Made by a program: the position numbers and the translations under genes
Shown here: positions 49,500 to 58,517 of the stretch, piece after piece
Position numbering within the stretch: the first letter of the stretch is position 1
Layout: each line of letters begins with the position of its first letter
The notes under the pieces: model-generated
Database searches by the model: none
The model's input: the letters and a program-made list of their open reading frames with translations, nothing else
What the model was told of the DNA's origin: nothing
Source: Paulinella micropora
Lineage: Eukaryota > Cercozoa > Imbricatea > Euglyphida
Direction: 5' to 3'
NCBI GenBank assembly: GCA_009731375.1
Contig: BJOX01000072.1
Span: forward strand, 797,094 to 861,093
Length of the DNA: 64,000 nt

Positions 49500-49862
49500 T
49501 TAAGCCAAAAATTCTAAACAAATAACAATTCTTCCAGCTAGCAGGTCAGTCTCAATACTGCCATTGTCCGTTTTAAGCACTCTAAAACTGTATTGCCCGT
49601 CGGTCCAATTAATAATCCCCAAGTTGTAGCTAAGATTGGAAATGTTTGCGGTGTTGCTGTCGGCGAATGTGCCAATAATTCCAATGCGGTCCATATGAAG
49701 AATTTTTGTTTTCGTTTCAGTCATATCATTCATATAGTGGATAAACTTAACATTCATTCTAGTTGGGGTAAAGTTCAATTTAATGGTTTTGTCAAATGTT
49801 TTGCTACCGCCCGCAAAATCATTACTCAGAAAAATGATCTTTTGGAATTTATAGTCTGCCAT
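49500..49862 (-). CDS. Conserved 120-aa Polinton protein of unknown function (element B)
   Basis: Start chosen at 49,862 (MADYKFQKIIFLSNDFAGG) because element A starts at the equivalent codon. An in-frame ATG at 49,913 would add 17 residues not seen in A. The protein is conserved along its length with 5,717-6,079, probably beta-rich and without a membrane segment. It is likely a virion component given its neighbours. A GAAACTTTT palindrome lies 38 bp upstream. Confidence 0.7.
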   Translation of the reverse strand: MADYKFQKIIFLSNDFAGGSKTFDKTIKLNFTPTRMNVKFIHYMNDMTETKTKILHMDRIGIIGTFADSNTANISNLSYNLGIINWTDGQYSFRVLKTDNGSIETDLLAGRIVICLEFLA

Positions 49863-49900
49863 TGCTGAGACTTCGCCTCCGCACCTCCAATGGTTTTGAT

Positions 49901-49920
49901 GAAACTTTTTCAAAAGTTTC
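49901..49920. promoter_or_regulatory. GAAACTTTT/AAAAGTTTC palindrome
   Basis: 20-bp perfect inverted repeat upstream of the 120-aa gene. It is identical to the one touching the polymerase ATG at 37,161. Confidence 0.45.
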
Positions 49921-50163
49921 CTATACTAATCTTTATAAACTTTTTATTAATTAATATTTCTGCTCGGACTGCTTGTGATTTCTATTCACGGGTTAGCGAT
50001 AAAAAAATGAAAGTTGTGTGTGGTGTATTCAAAAAGGAATAGAAACAAAATTTAAATGTGTGTGTATAAACCTTTTAGTGATTGGTGTGTTAGTTTTGAT
50101 GAAGTAATTCCACTAATCTGCTCAAATGATGCCTCGTGGTATAAAGTTTATTTGTATGAATGC
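49921..50163. other. Intergenic DNA, no gene seen
   Basis: AT-rich. It is homologous to 6,080-6,311 in element A over part of its length (AATATTTCTGCTCGGACTGC shared), so it may hold a 3' end or leader. No reading frame supported. Confidence 0.4.
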
Positions 50164-50502
50164 TCACTTCTTTGAACTAGAAGGGGAAGGAAGGCACATG
50201 CCTATTAATAGTGTTAAAATACCTACATAAGTGTTGGCAACCTCGCACGGCAAGTTCTTTTCAGACAGCCTCACGATACAAAGGGTGATGATGGCGATAA
50301 TGATACCCATTTGAAACAGATACTTAATAAGACGGCTGTCGGTTTTTCGCTTAGTCAAACAGCAATCCCAGCTGTCCTTGTATTCGTGGTCTAATTTTTT
50401 TTCTTCTTGCTTAATTTGAACATCTAGCACACGGTTTTTGAGTTCGGGTGTAAGGTCTTCCGTCTCTATGATTGGTGGTGGAGGATGTAATCTAGGGGGC
50501 AT
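50164..50502 (-). CDS. Two-helix membrane protein (element B)
   Basis: 112 aa: MPPRLHPPPP, a charged stretch, DSWDCCLTKRK, then two hydrophobic segments (YLFQMGIIIAIITLCIVRL and TYVGILTLLIGMCL) separated by SEKNLPCEV. Topology could be hairpin, holin-like. The start codon overlaps the tail-fibre stop (ATGCCCCCTAG), as in element A. A membrane role in entry or release is inferred from shape and its link to the fibre gene. Confidence 0.7.
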   Translation of the reverse strand: MPPRLHPPPPIIETEDLTPELKNRVLDVQIKQEEKKLDHEYKDSWDCCLTKRKTDSRLIKYLFQMGIIIAIITLCIVRLSEKNLPCEVANTYVGILTLLIGMCLPSPSSSKK

Positions 50503-53500
50503 TTGAAGGAAATACGACTGCTCGGATTTCTGCTAATTGGTTGGTTTGGTCTTGTAGTATATTCATAAGATTTTTATTTTCTTTTTCTAAATTATTCACC
50601 TTTTCTGACAATTGTTGAACCGCCTTAATTAACGGGGCGATAAACTCAGAATAACCTATACCATAACCGACATCACCACTATCAATACATTTAACATCTT
50701 CTGGATTAACACTCACACTTTTCAATTCGTATTCCGCTCTTTGCTTTGGACACGGAACCATAATTGTTTCTTTTATAAAACCGCCAAAATCTAGCATATC
50801 CATTTCTGTTAGTATTTCCTCTAATTCCTGTGCTATTAAGCCAGTCCTACATTTCTTTTTGTCATCAATCATACGATAGCAAACTGGATTTAACTTATTA
50901 ATAAAATCTAAGCCTAAGCATTCTTTTATATCTTCTTTTTTTCTCCTGTCTGAATATTGAATTGGATTAGATAATACCCATAACTGACCATCGCTTGCTC
51001 TTAATGACATTAAAGCAGTATTTGAACTATTCTCCCATATGAACCCACTCGTTGAAGAATTATTCTCTAAATCTAATAGCATAAGAAGTTAATCCTCCTC
51101 CTCCTCCTGCTGGTGCTGTTCCTGTTCCACTTAATGCTTTATTTGTCCCAGACTGAGACATATAAATCCCCCAGTTTGAATCTCCAATGTCCCATACAAA
51201 TATTCCTCTCGCATTCGTCCCGTCTGTTTGCCCTTGAATTGCTATTTTTGCCCCATTAGTTGATGCTGATGCCGTTGTTAGCACCCCAGAATATGTCATT
51301 CCCGCATTTGCCGTAATCAATCCTTTTGTCCATAAAGTCCCGTTTGCCCCGTTTAATGACATTAACAATTGCTCTGCTGAATTTTCCCACACAAAACCCA
51401 TTGTAGAATCATTAGCAACCCTAAACCGAAAACTATACGAACTAAAATCATTTCCAGAAACCGCCAAACCATTTGCCAAACTTCTAGTGTTTGCAGCCCC
51501 ACCAGATGCCGCATAAATTCCCCAACTCGTATTAGTCGTATCCCATAGAAATATTCCTTTTGCATTTGTTCCGTCTGTTACTCCCTGAACTCCTATTTTT
51601 GCTCCACTTGTATTTGTTGATGATGTTAGTGTGCCAGTATATGTAATCCCCGCATTTGCCGTTATTAATCCACTTGCGGTTAATGTTGTTGTTGATATCC
51701 CCGCACTAGCCGTTATTACCTTTGATGCCTTAACTTCTCCATTATTAATCCTGAATAATTTGTTTGTCCCGCCATAGTAAAATATATGACTATCAGTTGA
51801 AGAATTAATATTATAAACCAAAGTTTGGCTTGCGATACCAAATCCAAAAAATGCAGTCGTTGATGGTGTTCCTCCATCCCATAAAACCAGTTTATTGTTG
51901 GTTAGTCCATTTCTATCAATAAAAACACTTTTTCCAGCACCTACTACTATATTGTCGCTTGTTGTTAATGTTGTCGTTGATATCCCCGCATTTGCCGTTA
52001 TCAATCCACTTGCGGTTGCTGTTGTTGTTGATATACTCGCATTTGCCGTTATTAATCCGCTCGCAGTTGGTGTCGTCGTTGATATACCCGCGGTTGAAGT
52101 AATTGTCGTTCCCGTTATTGTCCCGCCATTTGTTATGTTGTTTGAGTTCATATCTAAGGCACCATAAAACCGCATACCGCCAGCATTGTTAAAACGGACA
52201 ATGTCAGACGAAACACTTTTATTATCCAAAAGTTTTGAAATATAAAGTCCCGCCCCTTTTACATCAGACGCTACATTCGTAAATACATAACCTCGTTGGT
52301 TCGCGGTTCCACTTGTAGCGGTATTTAGAGTAAATAAGAAATATTGATAATCTCCCGATGTCTGTGAAAAGAATATATCACCTCCATTTTGGTTTAATAT
52401 CCGAGCCCCGTTATATGTAATATTTCCCCCATTAATGATATCCACATTATTAAAATCCGCAGTGTTTGTTAGAGTTAGATATTTTATCTCTGTTCTCGTT
52501 CCATTGAATGTTTTAATTCCCGTTATGGTTCGGTCTCCTGTTAGTTTTACATTTTGCCCGTCCAATGTGTCCGCATATCCTTTTGTTCCTCCGTCTGTTG
52601 ATAATGTCGGAGTTCCAAGGTTGGCTATTTTGCTACTATTACAATCTAGCCCCGAAGCATTTACCCAACCGACGATTACCCCATCAATAATAAAACTTAT
52701 TTTTTTGGCATTTATTTCAAAGTTATAATTTACGCCCGTGCCCATATCAAGGCATCCGATAGTTCCTATATTGGCTGTGGAGTTAAAAACCACGAATGTT
52801 CCTTTTGTTGTCGCATTCGTTGAATTTCCAGTTATTTCAAGGGCACTGCTAAATGTCTTAATTCCTGCTATGGTTTGGTTTCCCGAGGTTTTAACTGCCG
52901 AAGTATCAAGGACGGAAACATCCACACCATCAACAAGATTTACATTTGTTATACTCTGGCTTCCCATATTTAATCCGCCATTCGCTGTTATCGCCCCGCT
53001 CGCGGTAAGTGTGGTTGTTGATACTCCCGCATTTGCCGTTATTGCCTTTGAAGCAGTAATTCCAGCATTAGCAATTCTAAATAGTTCATTTATTGCACTA
53101 TAGTAAAATATATGACTATCAGTTGAAGCATTAACATTATAAATCAATATATTACTAGCAATACCAAATCCATAAAATCCAGTTGTTGAAGGTGTTCCGC
53201 TATCATATAAAACAAGTTTATTATTAGCAATAGCACTTCTATTTATGAAAACACTTTTGCCTGCTCCTACTACCACATTATCGGTTGTTGTTAATGTTGT
53301 TGTTGTTATCCCCGCATTTGCTTTGATTTCATTACTAAATGTTTTGACTCCTGCTATGGTTTGGTCTCCTGTTAGTTTAACGACTGCGGTATCAAGAACG
53401 GAAACATCAATGCCATCAACAAGATTAACATTTGTAATTGAAAATCCTCCCATATTTAAACTACCCGTCATAGCCACTGTGCCGTCCTTTGCTAGTTTTG

Positions 53501-54683
53501 TATCAGTGTAAGCCTTCGTTGAAGCATCGCCATCGTAGAATGGTGCGGGCAGTCCGCTGATTGCTGTCGTGCTATTAAAATTAAAAACATTACCAGTCAA
53601 TGTTATTCCACCCCCTGTTGTTGGAGCAAAAAGTATGGAAGAACTAACAATAGATAGTGGATAACCAGTCGCCCCACCCGCCTCCGACGAATAAATAGAA
53701 CCCATATTATTGTTGTAATTGAAGAATAACTTACCCGTGTTTAATGGATTTGAGTCTTTTACACCAACACAAGTAGTAAATGTTTTATTCCCTGTTATTG
53801 TTTGGTCTCCCGTTAGTTTAACGACTTCGGTGTCAAGTGCCGAAACATCAATGCCATCAACATTACCGACATTTGAAATAGCAAAACCGCCCATATTTAA
53901 TCCACCCGTCATAGCCACTGTGCCGTCCAATCTAAGAAAAGGTGAAGCAACATTTCTCCATTGTCCTGTGCTATAAATGAGCAGTTGGTTATCGGCGGGT
54001 GTGCATGTTATGACTACATCGCTGTGTGTGTCAATTGAGCCGTCCGCGGACACTTTTGCATGGTTCGCTATGTGCTCCGTTATCCAATCATCAACATCTT
54101 TTGTATTTAGTAAATTAACTCCCGTTATGTTCAAATATCCGCCCATACTAATATTGCCGAATTCATCCACATTTATTGGAAATGTTTTATTTACCCAGTT
54201 GATTGAATTATATGTTAGATAACTATTAGTTGCTATCGGTGCGGTTATGACGACATCAGAGAGTGTATCAATTGAACCAATGGCTGTATTTCTCCATTTA
54301 CCATCTACATCATTATAAGTTAAGTATTGCCCGACCGTTGGTGCGGATATGTTAGTGTCTATCAAATTATATAAACTGGTTTGGTGTGGATTAGAAGTAT
54401 TAGAGCGGTGTTGAGTTGAGGCTTTAACCTCACCATTGTCCCTTACTCGTTGCTCTGTGTAGTATAGATTTTTTCCTTCTTTAATGTCTGTTGTTGATTT
54501 GGTAGCCAATCGTGTATCAAACCGTCCGTCAGTGTAATAAAGATTTACGGGGTCAGCATCTTCTGGCACCCTATCTGTGTATAAGCCCACTATGTTTGTG
54601 TTTGTAAGGTCTAAATTTTTTATGTCCAGTGAATCCACCGCAATTTCAGACAAGCCTAAGAGCGATTTATATTGACTGCCCAT
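50492..54683 (-). pseudogene. Very long tail-fibre-like protein with C-terminal S74 chaperone (element B), 2-nt deletion
   Basis: The main frame, 1207 codons from the ATG 54,683 (MGSQYKSLLGLSEIAV), has an N-terminal anchor-like part. It then has many beta-repeats of two kinds: KLTGDQTITGNKTF preceded by VDGIDVS, and ITANAGISTTTLTASG. Near 51,060 a 2-nt deletion relative to element A shifts the frame. The next frame holds an S74 intramolecular chaperone region (SDRRKKEDIKE, with the Ser-Lys dyad layout, then TGLIAQELEE) and a coiled coil (LSEKVNNLEKENKNL). S74 domains trimerise phage fibres and then cut themselves off. Receptor attachment is the likely job. The break means only a chaperone-less fibre can be made as read. 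Confidence 0.85.
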
Positions 54684-54788
54684 TGTAGGTTGTATATTTT
54701 GGATAATAATTAATCAGTATAAAAATTATTTTTGGTTAGATATACATCCGAGACAAACGATACACTTTTGAAAAAGCGTAGCGTTGCA

Positions 54789-55301
54789 ATGCCAAGAGGT
54801 AATAGAGAGATTGCCATAAAGAACCTTGAAAAAGCTACTGTAATGAAGAAGCAATATGCTAGGCAGAGAAAGATTGAGAGGGCTAGGGAATTACTAGCGG
54901 AGGAAGAGGCTAAGAATGTGAAAGAAATGACCAATGACGAAAAGATGGATCACATTACTAAGAAGCAGTTGGCTAAGGATATGATTGATGGGCGGGACGG
55001 TGAGATAAGTGAGGAGAGCAGTTCGGATGAGGAAGTAGAACACGACTTTGTAGATATCGTTGCCCAACGGGTTGCGGGTATTAAATTAAAGACTAAGCAG
55101 AAGAAGACGAAGAAAGTGGTAAAAAAGAAAGTGGAAGAGGAGAGTGAGAGTGAGAGCGAAAGCGAGGAAGAAGAGGAAGAGCCTAAGCCTAAGAAAGGAG
55201 GGAAGAAGACTAGCAGAGTTAATGTTAATGTTTATAACCAACAACCAGAGAAACCAAAAAAAGAAAATAATGATGTTTCAAGAATGTTTCTTAAATTTTG
55301 A
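54789..55301 (+). CDS. Highly charged protein ending VSRMFLKF (element B)
   Basis: 170 aa from the ATG at 54,789 (MPRGNREIAIKNLEKA). A 57-nt longer frame upstream lacks a counterpart in A. A Lys/Arg/Glu-rich helix is followed by MIDGRDGEISEESSSDEE, KTKQKKTKKVVKKK, a Ser/Glu run, a Lys/Gly patch, VNVNVYNQ and VSRMFLKF. The terminal motif is identical in element A, so it is likely a binding peptide. Function unknown. Divergent from the tail fibre and directly upstream of the integrase, the gene order is conserved in A. Confidence 0.7.
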   Translation: MPRGNREIAIKNLEKATVMKKQYARQRKIERARELLAEEEAKNVKEMTNDEKMDHITKKQLAKDMIDGRDGEISEESSSDEEVEHDFVDIVAQRVAGIKLKTKQKKTKKVVKKKVEEESESESESEEEEEEPKPKKGGKKTSRVNVNVYNQQPEKPKKENNDVSRMFLKF

Positions 55302-55403
55302 AACTTTTTAAAAATCTTTCAATATATAACTTTATGCACGACTTATTATTTACTCTTTTATATATCGTGATAAACCACCTTACTTTTTTAGCCGCATACA
55401 GCA

Positions 55404-56377
55404 ATGGATCATAAACACAGCAATCCACAAAATACTGAAACGGAGGCTGAGTCTCCGCAAGATAAGGAAGAACTTGAAAAAAAGAAAATTGAAGAAGCTT
55501 CTGAAATACACCATCAATCTAAGAACCCTAAAAAATGGAATACTATACTAGCCCCTGAGCCAGAACCATTAAGCCAAGTGTTCATTGACCTTATGGATAT
55601 GTCTAAAATAGCAACTAAGAAAGGAAACAAAAACTACAACTTTGGTTTAGTAATGATTGATGTTTATTCCCGTCGTGGCTGGATTGAAGCAATAAAAAAA
55701 TGCCGAAACCTAAAAGGATTACGTCCGACAACGGCAGTGAATATAAAGGACAAGTTGCTGAATACTTTAAAGACAAGGGAATTCAACATACTACTAACGA
55801 AGTTAGCGACCACCGAACTATGGGTATAGTAGATAGATTTATTAGAACAATAAGGAACGATTTGAATTTTATGTGGGAAGTTAATGACGATTTTGTTTGG
55901 GTTCCTTACATTAATGAAATTGTTGATAATTATAATAACACATACCATAATACAATAAAGGATACACCTATGGAAGTTTCTTATGGTAAAAAGAAAAATG
56001 ACTAAGAAATATATAGGGCTGGTCTTATTAATAAATTTCCTAAGGGTTCAACCGTGCGAAAAGAACTAGAAAGAACGGTTTTTTTTAAGGGCGATGTTCA
56101 GTATTCAAAGAAAGTATATACAGTTAAAGGTCGGAAAGGCTTTAAGTTAATACTTGGCGACCACGAACTAGTCAGTCCTCAACAATTATTAAATTCCAAA
56201 ATGAACGAACAACCGGACGAAGAAGTTAAATCTCAACTAGCAGACAAAGTTAAAGAAGCTACGAAAGAAAAAAAGACAGACCACTTATTAAAGTCATTAG
56301 ACATTAAACAGGAGAATGAATTGAGAGGAACACGTCAAAGAAAAAAGAAATTAGTTTTAGATTATGATGATTTATAA
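55404..56377 (+). pseudogene. Retrovirus-type (rve) integrase of Polinton family (element B), internal deletion
   Basis: The first frame holds a Lys/Glu-rich N-terminal part, FIDLMDMSKI (first catalytic Asp) and IDVYSRRGWIEAIK. Compared with element A about 50 nt are missing after this. The second frame (from about 55,700) has ITSDNGSEYKGQ (second Asp) and MGIVDRFIRTIRN, an Asp where Glu is usual, 34 residues later. After a stop near 56,005 a third frame from 56,054 has the C-terminal KGRKGFKLILGDHELVSP. At least two breaks make it inactive as read, so movement would need another copy. Confidence 0.85.
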
Positions 56378-56379
56378 AC

Positions 56380-56420
56380 CGAACACATTTAATCCAATAA
56401 GGTTATTAAAATGTTTATCT
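56380..56420. terminator. Conserved convergent 3' block (element B copy)
   Basis: CATTTAATCCAATAAGGTTAT then AAAATGTTTATC, just past the integrase stop, matching 11,570-11,606 in element A. Probably a shared 3'-end signal. Confidence 0.45.
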
Positions 56421-56454
56421 GTTTCCTTGTGACCTGATTTATAACTATTTGAAA

Positions 56455-57003
56455 TCATACATCCACATTCGCATAATATTTTTTCTTTGATTTCTTATCT
56501 AATTTTTCTTTATTCAATTCATAATAATTCTTTTTCCATTTCTTGATATTTTCTTTATTTAATTCACTGTACACTTTCATTTTTTGAATCATTTTATCTT
56601 TATTTTTTAACCAGTAATCATTCTGATATTTTTTAACTCTCTCTTTGTTTTCTTCCAAATATTGTTTTTTCTTTTGATTGTTTCTATCTTTATATTCTTC
56701 TTCCCACTCTTTTTTTGTTCTTCCTGCAATTTGTTTTACACAATTTTCAGTTTCTCTAATTATTTCTCCTTCTCTTTTACAAAGTTCCATTTTGCTATTA
56801 CAAGGAAACATCTCAATAAGTTCAATGTAGTTGTCATCATATTTTAATATCTCGTGTGATGAAATATACCATTTGTTTGTTTTGAAAAGCGATCTATGAT
56901 CATACAATCTTTTATGTAATGGATTTGTAGTGGAACTAATATATATTTGGTCGGTCTGGTGCGAACGAATAACATAAATCTTTCCTTGCTTGTAGTCTGG
57001 CAT
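56455..57003 (-). CDS. GIY-YIG endonuclease (element B)
   Basis: 182 aa, uninterrupted: GKIYVIRSHQTDQIYISSTT (KIY and a YIG strand changed to YIS), then LHKRLYDHR with the catalytic Arg and KMELCKREGEIIRETEN with a likely metal-binding Glu. The C-terminal half repeats the ELNKENIKKWKKNYY type of unit, usual in GIY-YIG proteins of protists and large viruses and perhaps DNA-binding. The Gly to Ser change in the second motif may weaken activity; element A keeps Gly there. Convergent with the integrase. Confidence 0.82.
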   Translation of the reverse strand: MPDYKQGKIYVIRSHQTDQIYISSTTNPLHKRLYDHRSLFKTNKWYISSHEILKYDDNYIELIEMFPCNSKMELCKREGEIIRETENCVKQIAGRTKKEWEEEYKDRNNQKKKQYLEENKERVKKYQNDYWLKNKDKMIQKMKVYSELNKENIKKWKKNYYELNKEKLDKKSKKKYYANVDV

Positions 57004-57040
57004 TGTCCTCTTATGTCTTATTATGTCCTTTTCTTTAATA
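57004..57040 (-). promoter_or_regulatory. Conserved leader of GIY-YIG gene
   Basis: Plus-strand TTATGTCTTATTATGTCCTT beside the ATG, nearly identical to the same place in element A. Confidence 0.45.
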
Positions 57041-57274
57041 TGAAATTATTTTATGACAACTTTGCATTTTGTTTTTTGGAGCAAATCCACAACTACCGAA
57101 ACACAAAAATACTATTTGGAGAAAATGGCATTCTTCCCAGCTTCCCAAAAATCAACTTTTTGGGCAGGGAGAAAATCTGTTGGTCTATTTTACAGTTTTC
57201 GTGCATAACAATATCTGTCATCAATGTTTCGGTCACGGGCTCATTTTTCTTTTTATTTATCCGTCGCCATTTTG
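57041..57274. other. Non-coding DNA right of nuclease gene
   Basis: No convincing gene. Short frames here lack homologues in element A. Confidence 0.4.
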
Positions 57275-57555
57275 TTTTCTATTGCTGTTGACATTCAAGA
57301 CAACAAAAAAAATTGATTTTTCTGTTTTGGTTGGAATTTCAGTTTTGGTTGGAATTTTGATTTTGGGTGAAAATTTGAATTTTTCAAATTAACGGCTATA
57401 TTCGTCCGCAAAATATCGTAAATTTTCGCGAAATGTTACCGTTAAATTTGAAAATTTGAATTTTTGTCACAAAAATGAAAAACTGTCACAAAAATGAAAA
57501 TCTGACACAAAAATGAAAAACTAATTTTTGTTGTTGTCTTGAATGTCAACAGCAA
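57275..57555. repeat. AT-rich inverted-repeat structure near right terminus
   Basis: About 35 bp around TGCTGTTGACATTCAAGACA (57,280 on) recurs inverted around 57,525-57,556. Between the arms lie three tandem copies of about 19 bp (TGTCACAAAAATGAAAAAC) and two of TTTTGGTTGGAATTT, plus a nested inverted repeat of AAATTTGAA units. It could be a small MITE-like insertion or an origin-like structure. It is absent from element A. Confidence 0.55.
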
Positions 57556-57692
57556 TATCTTCAACAAAAAAAGAAAAAAACCGCAAAACCCTTTATATTT
57601 CTTTTCTCGCAAATTGACAGCTGTGACTGTGTTCAATGTTGAGAAAGACTACGTGTGTGATTTTATTAACCGTTTCCACTTTTTTTTGGCAA

Positions 57693-57787
57693 TTGCCATT
57701 TTGTCCCGTCCGGGCCGGCCGGTGTGTGTCCCTGTGGGCGGGGGGTGTGTATTGAAAAAGTGTGCCGAAGTGCGACCCTATACTACT
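57693..57787 (-). repeat. Right terminal inverted repeat of element B
   Basis: Inverse of 36,363-36,459. It ends CCCTATACTACT and is followed by CATGCA. Confidence 0.93.
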
Positions 57788-58091
57788 CATGCATGCCTGC
57801 ATGCATGCATGCATGCATAAAGACATACATACATATATACATACATACATACATACATACACAACATACATAACATACATACATGCATGCATGTATGCAT
57901 GCATGTATGCATGTATGCATGTATGCATGCACGCATGCATACATGCATACATGCATACATACATACATACATACATACATACATACATACATACATGCAT
58001 ACATACATACACATACATACATAAATACATGCATGCATGAGTACTTGCATGCATGCCATGCATCCACACATACGTACATACATACATACTA

Positions 58092-58122
<31 letters not shown>

Positions 58123-58200
58123 CTAGACAGACAGACAGGCAGACAGACAGGCAGGCAGGCAGGCAGACAGACAGACAGACAGACAACACAGACAGACAGA
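57788..58200. repeat. CATA/CATG array and CAGA/CAGG array, right of element B
   Basis: Continuation of the array interrupted by element B, then CAGA/CAGG repeats from about 58,123. It contains GAGTACTTGCATGCATGC near 58,039, as also seen near 13,166. Confidence 0.93.
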
Positions 58201-58517
58201 CACGTGTCTTTTGGTCGTGCTTTTGGTCGTGCTTTTACAGGAGCGTCAAGGAAAAGGGAACAAAACTAGTATGTACCTTGAATCTTGTGTTTTTCTGTGT
58301 ATTTGGTGTGATTATGTTTTCTTGTTTGTTTGTTTGTCTGCTGGGTTTATGGGGAGCGGTTGGGGGGGAGGGGGAGGGTGATATTTGGTTTGTGTCATAT
58401 TTCCATTTTCTATTTATACCATGTATTCTTGGGGCGTGGTTCTGGGATCGTGTCATATTTTTATTTTTTGAATGTATACTTCTTCCATGAAACCATGTTG
58501 GTTGCTTCATTCCACAC
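58201..58517. other. Unique DNA upstream of candidate host gene
   Basis: GT- and G-rich in part (58,348-58,378). No gene or clear promoter seen. Confidence 0.4.

Larger units (their letters stand above)
36363..57787. mobile_element. Polinton/Maverick-like element B, full length (21.4 kb)
   Basis: Terminal inverted repeats of 97 and 95 bp start AGTAGTATAGGG. CATGCA flanks both ends (36,357-36,362 and 57,788-57,793), matching the 6-bp duplications of Polintons, though the flanks are CATG repeats. It encodes protein-primed PolB, rve integrase, packaging ATPase, adenain-like protease, major and minor capsid proteins and several accessory genes. Breaks are seen in polymerase, major capsid, tail fibre, receptor-like and integrase genes. 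The other genes are intact. A 10-base gap lies at 38,218-38,227. Confidence 0.93.
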
